Notes: generated by a model not told the origin, from the letters alone. DNA of 6,818 bases from an uncultured Caulobacteraceae bacterium (GCA_937967425.1 CALBST010000232.1:1-6818); one strand, 5' to 3'. Positions 1 through 5,380 are shown, counted from the stretch's first letter. Translations and numbers: made by a program.

Positions 1-533
1 GCGTCGTTGGTCGCTTCGGCCCGCAGCGGGCCGTTCCAGACTTTGCCGATGCGGACGTCGGTTTCCGGGCCGAGGTTGAACCAGGCCAGGCGATCGCGCG
101 TCGCGTCGATCACGACAAAACGATCGCCGCGCTCCAGCGTTTGCGAGAGCGTGTTGCGGATGACGCCCGAGGTGTAGCGCGTGCGGACGAGCCAGAGGCC
201 TGGGCCCAGGTCGCAGACGAAGCCCATGCTTTCGAGCGCCGCCATGAACGGCGTCCAGGCGCCAGAGAAAATTTCGGCATGCACGAACACGTTCGCCGCT
301 TCTTCAGCGTCGTTCGCGGCGGCAGGCTTGCGCAGACCGCGCAGCGCCATCACCCGGCGCGCTTCGGTCCAATTGTCCTTGCCGTTGTCTGAAACGAGTG
401 AAGTCGGGCGCACGCGGCCTTCGGCAAGGAAGGTCGCCATTTGCTCAATCGTGTACGGGCCGAAGGCCCGGCCGCGGATCTGCACCCACCATTTTGTGGC
501 AGTTGCTGTCTTTAGCGTGACGACGTCACTCAC
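1..533 (-). CDS. GYF_2-domain protein with SinR/Cas2-like C-terminal fold (3' end outside window)
   Basis: The open frame runs from a GTG at 531-533 to the left edge, giving 177 residues and no stop, so the C-terminus is missing. Residues 15-60 match the GYF_2 domain pattern: paired Trp (WWVQIRG), then GPYTIEQM, and a conserved Trp near residue 55 (DNWTEAR). GYF-type domains normally bind proline-rich peptides. After an Ala-rich linker (about 70-80), residues 81-153 look like a beta-alpha-beta-beta-alpha-beta unit: a strand at VFVHAEIF, a helix at WTPFMAALESMGF, the strand LWLVRTRY, the helix SGVIRNTLSQTL, then GDRFVVIDATRDRLAWFNL. This pattern resembles the SinR/Cas2 ferredoxin-like family; that assignment is by eye. 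The GTG is preferred because the next upstream candidate (TTG near 596) would put the extension through an inverted-repeat cluster. A TTG start cannot be excluded. It lies 94 bases downstream of the PilZ gene on the same strand. Confidence 0.7.
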   Translation of the reverse strand, partial: MSDVVTLKTATATKWWVQIRGRAFGPYTIEQMATFLAEGRVRPTSLVSDNGKDNWTEARRVMALRGLRKPAAANDAEEAANVFVHAEIFSGAWTPFMAALESMGFVCDLGPGLWLVRTRYTSGVIRNTLSQTLERGDRFVVIDATRDRLAWFNLGPETDVRIGKVWNGPLRAEATND

Positions 534-540
534 GGCTTTG

Positions 541-610
541 CTCCGTTTCAGAACGGAGACGCGTCTCGCGCCTCCGGCGAAACCGGAGGCCTGCAATCGC
601 TATGCCGGAG
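541..610. repeat. cluster of inverted repeats between GYF and PilZ genes
   Basis: Three palindromic elements sit end to end in the 94-base gap. Positions 541-547 pair with 552-558 (CTCCGTT/AACGGAG, 4-base loop). Positions 556-567 are the perfect palindrome GAGACGCGTCTC. Positions 570-577 pair with 583-590 (GCCTCCGG/CCGGAGGC, 5-base loop). An alternative pairing also exists: 572-578 (CTCCGGC) can pair with 604-610 (GCCGGAG) instead of with 583-588. On the minus strand this lies between the PilZ stop and the GYF start. No T-run follows the stems in that direction, so it is not a classical intrinsic terminator. It could be an RNA-stabilising or leader structure, a protein-binding site, or a small interspersed repeat. 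Confidence 0.5.
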
Positions 611-627
611 TTTTCAGAAAGTTCCTA

Positions 628-1245
628 TTAGCCATGCTTGCGCGGCTCGAGGTCGATGGCGAAGCCGCCCTCGATCAAACGCGCCACGCGGCCATAGACG
701 TTGCCGGCGCGCACCCACACGCCAATCAGTGGCGGCGGACGTCTGCTCTTTATAGTGATGCCGGCCAGAGAGAAGTCGACGACTTCGCCTTCGTAGGCTT
801 CGCCGGTCTCGAACTCGAGTTTGATCATTTGCGAGCCATCGGCGATCGCCGCCCGATGCGCCGGCTCCTCGATGCCGAGGTCACGGTTAACGGCGAGCGT
901 CAATTGCTCGGCCATCTTCTCGCGCTTGTGGGCGGTGAAATCGAAGATAATGGCGACTTCGCCCTCGCCGCACTTGCGGGCGACGTGGCCAGAGACGCGG
1001 CCGAAGCCGGCAAGGTAAATGACGACGCGCTCTCCAATCTGCGGCAAGATCGGCGCGGCGATGCGGATATCGCCCGGAGAGATGTCCGCCGTCCGGCAAT
1101 CGTGCTCACGGCCTAGCGGATCCATGAGACGCCCGTTCACCTCGATCGGCATGCGGCGGAAGCGGCGGCGCTCGCGGATGCCGACCGACGCGGCGGCAAG
1201 GCGGCGGGCGGCGGCGGCGACGTCAATCTTTGGGGCGGCGGACAT
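628..1245 (-). CDS. tandem PilZ-domain protein (putative c-di-GMP effector)
   Basis: A 205-residue soluble protein. The first PilZ domain spans about residues 24-118 and begins with an Arg-rich segment (RERRRFRRMPI) that supplies the RxxxR motif (R26/R30 or R27/R31). Its second motif reads DISPGD (54-59), where the (D/N)xSxxG consensus expects Gly at the last place. A second, weaker PilZ-like domain spans about 129-202. It has a perfect DFSLAG (157-162) but only one Arg (R131) upstream, with Ala at the place of the second. PilZ domains bind cyclic di-GMP and act through protein-protein contacts in motility, adhesion or cell cycle. Start: ATG at 1243-1245; no convincing Shine-Dalgarno sequence was seen, but the N-terminal helix and domain length fit. 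It is transcribed away from the GMC gene, and a CtrA-like box lies 25 bases upstream. The exact process it controls cannot be told from sequence. Confidence 0.85.
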   Translation of the reverse strand: MSAAPKIDVAAAARRLAAASVGIRERRRFRRMPIEVNGRLMDPLGREHDCRTADISPGDIRIAAPILPQIGERVVIYLAGFGRVSGHVARKCGEGEVAIIFDFTAHKREKMAEQLTLAVNRDLGIEEPAHRAAIADGSQMIKLEFETGEAYEGEVVDFSLAGITIKSRRPPPLIGVWVRAGNVYGRVARLIEGGFAIDLEPRKHG

Positions 1246-1269
1246 GACGCCATTAATGCCGCTTCACCG

Positions 1270-1284
1270 TAAACGTTTGCTTAA
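1270..1284 (-). promoter_or_regulatory. CtrA-like box upstream of the PilZ gene
   Basis: Read on the minus strand the site is TTAA-N7-TTTA, one mismatch from the CtrA consensus TTAA-N7-TTAA. It also reads TAAA-N7-TTAA on the plus strand and contains the palindrome AAACGTTT. It lies in the 123-base divergent region between the PilZ gene (start 25 bases away) and the GMC gene (start 85 bases away). CtrA is the cell-cycle and motility regulator in Caulobacterales and relatives and often controls PilZ-type genes. One mismatch in an AT-rich motif within a GC-rich genome makes chance less likely but not negligible. Confidence 0.3.
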
Positions 1285-1354
1285 GCTTTGACGGCGGGGC
1301 AGGGCTTGGCGCCGGGCTGCTGGGCGCGCAAAGCTTCCGGCAACAAAAGACCTT

Positions 1355-1360
1355 AAGGGA
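1355..1360 (+). promoter_or_regulatory. ribosome binding site deciding the GTG start of the GMC gene
   Basis: AAGGGA lies 8 bases before GTG 1369-1371. No ATG in the same frame lies between this site and the FAD-binding motif, so it supports the GTG start. Confidence 0.65.
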
Positions 1361-1368
1361 CGGAAACA

Positions 1369-3036
1369 GTGGCTGAGACCGAGGGCGGCGATCGCTTCGA
1401 CTATATCATTGTGGGCGCTGGTTCGGCCGGGTGCGTGCTGGCCAACCGGCTGACCGAAGATCCGAACGTCACCGTCGCGGTGCTCGAAGCCGGCGGCAAG
1501 AATGAAAGCCTGCTGGTGAAGATGCCGGCGGGCGTCGGCAATCTGATCGCCCAGAAGGGCGTCTCCAACTGGGGCTTCGAGACCACGCCGCAGCAATTCA
1601 TGGACGGGCGCCGTCTCTATCAGCCGCGTGGGCGCGGCTGGGGCGGCTCGTCCGCCATCAACGGTATGATCTACATTCGCGGCCACGCGCGCGATTACGA
1701 TCAATGGCGCCAGATGGGCCTTACCGGCTGGGGCTATGCGGACGTCCTGCCGTACTTCAAGCGCTCGCAGCATCACGAAGATGGCGGCGATAGCTGGAAC
1801 GGTGAAGGCGGTCCGCTTTGGGTTTCGCGCGGGCCCCCAGGCCATCCGATCTACAAAGCCTTCATTCAAGCCGGCGCGCAGGCCGGCTACCCGGTCACCC
1901 GCGACTTCAACGGCCGTCAGCAAGAAGGCGTCGGTCCCTATCACCTCACCATCCGTGACGGCGAGCGCTGGAGCGCTTCAGCCGCTTATTTAAGGCCCGT
2001 CATCGGCCGTCCAAACCTCAAGGTCATTTCCGGCGCGCACGCGCATCGCATTCTGATCGAGAACAAGAAAGCCATCGGCGTTGAGTTCTCCGCCGGTCGC
2101 GGCAAGCCGGCGCAGAACGTCTACGCCAAGCGCGAAGTTTTAGTCTGTGGCGGCGCGTTCCAATCGCCGCACTTGCTGTTGCTCTCCGGCATTGGCCCCG
2201 CCGCTGAGTTGCAGAAGGCCGGCGTCACGGTCGTTCACGACTCACCGGACGTCGGCAAGAATCTGCAAGATCACCTCGATGTCTGCGTCATCTACGAGAT
2301 GACCAAGCCGCTCTCGATGTATTCGCTGACCAAGGGCCTGAAGCAGCCTATGATCGGCATTCAGTATCTGCTCACCAAGCAGGGTCACGGCCGCACCAAC
2401 CACCTGCACGCCGGCGCGTTCCTCAAGACGCGCGGCGAACTGGATCGCCCCGACATCCAGCTCCATCTCGTGAACGCACAGATGCGCGACCACGCACGCG
2501 TCAAGGCCGATCGCGATGCTTTCACCATCCATGCGTGCCAGTTGCGGCCGGAGAGCAGAGGCACAGTCACGCTCGCCTCCCTCAATCCCTACGATGCGCC
2601 GGCCATCGACCCGCGCTATCTGGCGGAAGAAAACGACCGCCGCACGATGCGCGATTCCGTTCGTATCGTGCGTGACATCGTCAAGCAGAGCGCGCTCGAT
2701 CTCTATCGTGGTCCGGAGTTCGCGCCGGGCGATCACGTTCGGACCGATAGCGAGATCGACGCTTGGATCCGCCAGAACGGCGAGACCATCTATCACCCTG
2801 TCGGCACCGTACGCATGGGTGTGGATGCAAAAGCGCCGGTGGACGAACAGCTGCGCGTGCGCGGTGTCGAGAATCTGCGGGTTATCGATGCGTCCGTGAT
2901 GCCGACGCTCATCGGCGGCAACACCAACGCACCGACGATCATGATCGCCGAGAAGATCTCGGACCTGCTGCGCGGCAAGCCGTTCCTGCCGCCCCAGGAC
3001 GCGCCGATCGCGGAAGATGAGCGGGTGGCCGTGTGA
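1369..3036 (+). CDS. GMC-family FAD-dependent alcohol dehydrogenase (AlkJ/BetA-like)
   Basis: A 555-residue full-length GMC oxidoreductase, close to the usual size of choline dehydrogenase and AlkJ-type alcohol dehydrogenases. The N-terminal dinucleotide-binding fold carries DYIIVGAGSAG (GxGxxG at 16-21) with the ribose-binding acidic residue at E40. GMC signature 1 is at 88-105 (GRGWGGSSAINGM...RG) and signature 2 at 262-276 (GAFQSPHLLLLSGIG). Near the C-terminus YHPVGTVRMG supplies the catalytic base His476, and GGNTNAPTIMIAEK (516-529) the partner Asn. The family oxidises alcohols to aldehydes and passes electrons from FAD to quinones or other acceptors. Several segments (TPQQ...GRRLYQPRG, the FNG...GVG stretch, ETIYHPVGT) recall AlkJ more than BetA, so a medium-chain or lipid-derived alcohol is more likely than choline; this is by eye. 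No signal peptide or Tat motif. The stop overlaps the next gene's start by 4 bases. Confidence 0.93.
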   Translation: MAETEGGDRFDYIIVGAGSAGCVLANRLTEDPNVTVAVLEAGGKNESLLVKMPAGVGNLIAQKGVSNWGFETTPQQFMDGRRLYQPRGRGWGGSSAINGMIYIRGHARDYDQWRQMGLTGWGYADVLPYFKRSQHHEDGGDSWNGEGGPLWVSRGPPGHPIYKAFIQAGAQAGYPVTRDFNGRQQEGVGPYHLTIRDGERWSASAAYLRPVIGRPNLKVISGAHAHRILIENKKAIGVEFSAGRGKPAQNVYAKREVLVCGGAFQSPHLLLLSGIGPAAELQKAGVTVVHDSPDVGKNLQDHLDVCVIYEMTKPLSMYSLTKGLKQPMIGIQYLLTKQGHGRTNHLHAGAFLKTRGELDRPDIQLHLVNAQMRDHARVKADRDAFTIHACQLRPESRGTVTLASLNPYDAPAIDPRYLAEENDRRTMRDSVRIVRDIVKQSALDLYRGPEFAPGDHVRTDSEIDAWIRQNGETIYHPVGTVRMGVDAKAPVDEQLRVRGVENLRVIDASVMPTLIGGNTNAPTIMIAEKISDLLRGKPFLPPQDAPIAEDERVAV

Positions 3037-3668
3037 AGTCCGCCGCGCGAGTTCTTGCAGCTTGCGGCGCGCTGTTGGGCGTCTTCGGCCTCGGGCTCCA
3101 GTATTGGCTGCTCTATGCCGATATGAGTGCGAACGGCGCCTCGGCGCTCGACGTGCTGTGGCGCTTCTACGCCTACTTCACGCTGCTGACGAACACGTTT
3201 GTGACGCTCGTCTTCGCCCGCGCAGCGCTAAAGCCGGATAGCCTCACTGGTCTCAATGCGCCGCGTGTCGAGCTGATGGCGGTCACCTCGATCATGTTCG
3301 TGTGCATCGTCTACAATCTGCTGCTCGCCTCGCGCTGGGATCCGCAGGGCTGGCAGAAGGTGGCCGATGTCATCGTGCACAATGTCGTGCCGCTGCTCTT
3401 CCTGCTGTTTTGGGCTCTGCGTCCGCATGGCGGATTGAAGTGGGGTCATGCCATGTTCGCTGCGGCGTGGCCGCTGGCCTATGCCGTCTACGGCCTGACG
3501 CGCGGCGCGTTTGATGGGTTTTATCCGTACTTCTTCATGGACCCGACGACCGCTAGCTACGCGCAGATCGCGCTCAATCTTGTTGGTTTGGTGGTGGCGT
3601 TCATGCTGGGCGCGCTATTGCTTATCGGCATCAGCCGCGCGCTCGGGCGCCGCGCGCCGCAGCACTAG
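3033..3668 (+). CDS. Pr6Pr-family six-helix membrane protein
   Basis: A 211-residue integral membrane protein with six hydrophobic segments at about 7-28, 41-62, 80-100, 111-130, 138-156 and 176-203. Family-like motifs include WRFYAYFTLLTNTF (helix 2), RWDPQGWQKVADVIVHNVVP (entering helix 4, with H116) and the YPYFF stretch before helix 6. These match the bacterial Pr6Pr group, which is distantly reminiscent of the eukaryotic FAR-17a/AIG1 proteins. No biochemical role is established for the bacterial family. The start GTG at 3033-3035 overlaps the GMC stop (GTGA), with only a weak purine run (GAGCGGG) before it, so translation is probably coupled to the GMC gene and the two products likely serve one process. 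The stop TAG is shared in the palindrome CTAG with the convergent receiver gene. Confidence 0.82.
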   Translation: MKSAARVLAACGALLGVFGLGLQYWLLYADMSANGASALDVLWRFYAYFTLLTNTFVTLVFARAALKPDSLTGLNAPRVELMAVTSIMFVCIVYNLLLASRWDPQGWQKVADVIVHNVVPLLFLLFWALRPHGGLKWGHAMFAAAWPLAYAVYGLTRGAFDGFYPYFFMDPTTASYAQIALNLVGLVVAFMLGALLLIGISRALGRRAPQH

Positions 3669-4114
3669 GCGCGCGCACGCCGGCGCCTTATCGGCGCTGC
3701 TTTGGCTTGTTGCCGCAAACGCCGCTTACGTTCCGCCAGCATGGCGTTGAGTTTTGCCGCAATGGATGTCGCATCGCCCGGTGCGCACTCGGGTACGCGC
3801 GCGCTGATATCGAGAACCGCCTGCACCTTGCTGGCGATGGAACCAGTCAGCATCGTCTCAACGCCCTGCCGGTGACGCCGCACCCATTGCGCAAGTATGA
3901 AGCCGGATCCTTCGCCAGCGAGCTGAGCATCGCTCAGCATGATATGAATGTTCGGTCCCGCGATGAATATGGCCTTGGCGTCGTCGGCATTGGCGGCTTC
4001 GACGACCTTGATGTCACAGGCGCGCAGATGTTCGGCCAGCACGTACCGCACCAGCACGTCTGCTTCGACCAGAAGAACAGAAAGTTCCGTTCGCAGGATT
4101 TTGCTTGATGCCAT
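3665..4114 (-). CDS. degenerate single-domain receiver protein with basic C-terminal tail
   Basis: A 149-residue CheY-like protein. Residues 11-127 align along their whole length with the neighbouring receiver at 4283-4699, about a third identical by eye. The phosphoacceptor Asp (D62, in LSDAQLAG) and switch Thr (T90, in MLTGS) are kept. The acidic pair is broken (VEAD at 16-19, Ala where the second acid of VEDE should be), and the conserved Lys of the PKPYD motif is missing (VPECAPGD at 107-114). This predicts weak or absent Mg-dependent phosphorylation. Residues 129-149 form an Arg/Lys-rich tail (RKRRLRQQ...RRRRARA). There is no output domain. Start: ATG 4112-4114 with GAAGGA at 4119-4124, 4 bases upstream. 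An in-frame TTG at 4160-4162 lies inside the predicted EcfG promoter and is rejected. It shares its stop with the Pr6Pr gene. Confidence 0.85.
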   Translation of the reverse strand: MASSKILRTELSVLLVEADVLVRYVLAEHLRACDIKVVEAANADDAKAIFIAGPNIHIMLSDAQLAGEGSGFILAQWVRRHRQGVETMLTGSIASKVQAVLDISARVPECAPGDATSIAAKLNAMLAERKRRLRQQAKAAPIRRRRARA

Positions 4115-4118
4115 GGGG

Positions 4119-4124
4119 TCCTTC
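4119..4124 (-). promoter_or_regulatory. ribosome binding site for the degenerate receiver gene
   Basis: On the minus strand GAAGGA is followed by CCCC and then ATG (4112-4114). The spacing is short but the match is good, and it places the start downstream of the EcfG-type promoter, giving a leader of about 28 bases. Confidence 0.55.
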
Positions 4125-4149
4125 GCGAGTGGCGCCCCGCCATCTGCAA

Positions 4150-4175
4150 AACGGCTCGACAATTTTGTTGGTTCC
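4150..4175 (-). promoter_or_regulatory. EcfG-type general stress response promoter
   Basis: Read on the minus strand the site is GGAAC (4175-4171), exactly 17 bases, then CGTT (4153-4150). This is a perfect match to the alphaproteobacterial EcfG/SigT consensus GGAAC-N16-18-CGTT. It points toward the degenerate receiver gene with its -10 element 35 bases upstream of the ATG. A nine-base exact match with the right spacing and strand in a 168-base intergenic region is unlikely by chance. EcfG is released from the anti-sigma factor NepR when PhyR is phosphorylated under stress, so the gene is predicted to be stress-induced. Confidence 0.75.
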
Positions 4176-4236
4176 GTAGATTACCGTCTCATGAACGGGG
4201 CGCGGTCAAAACGCGGCGCTGATGTGTCAAGCGTCG

Positions 4237-4261
4237 GGAACCAAGGCGGTTGAGGGGCATT
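4237..4261 (+). promoter_or_regulatory. possible EcfG-like promoter for the canonical receiver gene
   Basis: GGAAC at 4237-4241, 16 bases, then CATT at 4258-4261, one mismatch from the EcfG consensus CGTT. Transcription would begin near 4268, leaving about 15 bases that contain the GAGGAG ribosome binding site before ATG 4283. It is weaker than the perfect site facing the other way, but its position and strand fit. Confidence 0.35.
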
Positions 4262-4273
4262 ATCGTCAGGGGT

Positions 4274-4279
4274 GAGGAG
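4274..4279 (+). promoter_or_regulatory. ribosome binding site deciding the ATG start of the canonical receiver gene
   Basis: A GGGGTGAGGAG purine run precedes ATG 4283-4285. An in-frame TTG at 4250 lies before this run, and its extension would include the ribosome site itself, so the ATG is preferred. Confidence 0.65.
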
Positions 4280-4282
4280 CAA

Positions 4283-4699
4283 ATGAGTCCGGCGGAAGAC
4301 CTAATGCCTGAACAGCACGCAGACGCTGAGCCGCTCGTGCTCGTCGTCGAAGACGAAGTGCTGATCCGGATGGCGGCCGCGGATCATTTGCGTTCATGCG
4401 GATTCAAAGTTGCCGAAGCCGGTAGTGCGGGCGAGGCGCAGGATCTCATCCTCTCTGGCCTCAAAGTCGATCTCGTGTTTTCCGATGTGACCATGCCAGG
4501 CGATATGGATGGGCTTGGTCTGGCGCAATGGCTGCAGGAGCACGCGCCCGGCGTGCCTGTCGTGCTCACCTCCGGCGTTACAAGTTCATTGGACGCCGCC
4601 AAGCAGGTTTGCCGGAATGTGAGCGCCTACGCGCCGAAGCCTTACGATTACGATGGGATCGTCGTCAGCATTCGTGCGGCGCTTGCGTCGCGCGCTTAA
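4283..4699 (+). CDS. stand-alone response regulator receiver (CheY-like)
   Basis: A 138-residue protein made of a short acidic N-terminal stretch and one REC domain (about 18-135). All canonical residues are visible: acidic cluster EDE at 23-25, phosphoacceptor D68 in FSDVTMPG, switch Thr T96 in VLTSG, and Lys K119 in PKPYD. It should accept a phosphoryl group from a histidine kinase and work by binding a partner, since there is no DNA-binding or enzymatic output domain. Receivers of this kind are common in Alphaproteobacteria, often beside HWE/HisKA2 kinases; no kinase lies in this window. Its divergent neighbour is a clear paralogue lacking key residues, so the pair probably arose by an inverted duplication. 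Its stop TAA overlaps the stop of the convergent PAS gene in the palindrome TTAA. Confidence 0.9.
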   Translation: MSPAEDLMPEQHADAEPLVLVVEDEVLIRMAAADHLRSCGFKVAEAGSAGEAQDLILSGLKVDLVFSDVTMPGDMDGLGLAQWLQEHAPGVPVVLTSGVTSSLDAAKQVCRNVSAYAPKPYDYDGIVVSIRAALASRA

Positions 4700-5229
4700 T
4701 CGTTCACCACGACGAGCCGCATGGTGCTGGGCGCCTTGGCCTGCGGCGGATGCAATGAGCCCAGCCGCAGGAACTGCACCGTCCGTCCATCGAGGAACGG
4801 GTCGCCGCCCAGCGACTGGAAGAGGCCGAGATAGCGGTTGCCCAAAGTCGCGTCGACCTTGAGCGGCGTCAGCAGGATCTCGGCGCCGAGTTTACGTCCG
4901 CACACCGTTTCCGCCGTCACGCGCGCGATCGCCGGCTCGTTGGCCGCGGCGCATGCATCGATGAGCGCATTCACCAGGGCGAGGTCGGGCGCCAGGAAGA
5001 AACGTGAGAAGTCGTGCTCGCGCAGATCGCGGCCGAACACTTTGACCAAGTCCTGCCCGAACGTTCGGATCGGCATGCGTCCATCCTTGGTCCGCTCGAT
5101 CACGAACAGGCGCTCAAGCACGTGGTCCGCGCCGCCTTTCTTGGGCGTCGCGCCGGCCGCACCCGCGAGCGCTCGCCCGTAGGCGAGCAGAGCCCGTGTG
5201 TCGGGATGAAAGGTCTCTTCCCCCATCAT
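4696..5229 (-). CDS. PAS_5-family single PAS-domain protein (MopJ-like family)
   Basis: A 177-residue cytosolic protein. The N-terminal helix contains HPDTRALLAYGRAL (8-21), typical of the PAS_5 family. It is followed by a PAS-like core, LERLFVIERTKDGRMPIRTF then DLVKVFGRDLREHDFSRFF (about 38-78), a helical middle, and the closing strands AEILLTPLKV and NRYLGLFQSLGG (about 116-142). No kinase, GGDEF or other output domain is attached. PAS_5 proteins are abundant in Alphaproteobacteria; Caulobacter MopJ, a single-domain member, influences CtrA accumulation under stress. Whether this is MopJ's orthologue cannot be decided here. The frame stays open to 5541, but the extra 104 residues are antisense to the signal peptide of the next gene and unlike a PAS protein, so ATG 5227-5229 is chosen; an adjacent ATG at 5224-5226 is equally possible. 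Ribosome site is weak. Confidence 0.82.
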   Translation of the reverse strand: MMGEETFHPDTRALLAYGRALAGAAGATPKKGGADHVLERLFVIERTKDGRMPIRTFGQDLVKVFGRDLREHDFSRFFLAPDLALVNALIDACAAANEPAIARVTAETVCGRKLGAEILLTPLKVDATLGNRYLGLFQSLGGDPFLDGRTVQFLRLGSLHPPQAKAPSTMRLVVVND

Positions 5230-5380
5230 TAATCTTAAGCGCCGTGATTTGTGTTCGAGTGCGTCCGTCGCCACGCAAGGCTCGCGCCCAAGCGGGCCAA
5301 GGGAATTTCGGATTTTTCCGGTGCGCTTTCCCGCTCCAAGCGAGGCGTGGCCTCCTGCTTGCACCATGTCCGGCGAAATT

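Noticed and set aside
541..590. Hairpin pair as an intrinsic terminator between the PilZ and GYF genes
   Set aside because: The stems are strong but no T-run follows on the minus strand, so it was kept as an inverted-repeat cluster only.
181..1116. Long plus-strand open frame of 311 codons
   Set aside because: It runs antisense across the GYF and PilZ genes, has no recognisable domain, and reflects the high GC content that keeps opposite frames open.
1264..1944. Minus-strand open frame of 226 codons
   Set aside because: It is antisense to the FAD-binding half of the GMC gene and would fill the divergent control region; the product is low-information and resembles no family.
2242..2796. Minus-strand open frame of 184 codons
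   Set aside because: Entirely antisense to the well-supported GMC gene, with no domain or ribosome site.
4115..4162. TTG start giving the degenerate receiver 16 extra residues
   Set aside because: The TTG lies between the -35 and -10 elements of the EcfG-type promoter, so it would not be in the transcript; ATG 4114 has a ribosome site.
4250..4282. TTG start giving the canonical receiver 11 extra residues
   Set aside because: The extension covers the GAGGAG ribosome site that serves ATG 4283, and adds nothing to the receiver fold.
5229..5238. TTAA-N2-TTAA upstream of the PAS gene as a CtrA site
   Set aside because: The spacing is 2 rather than 7 bases, which does not fit the CtrA consensus.
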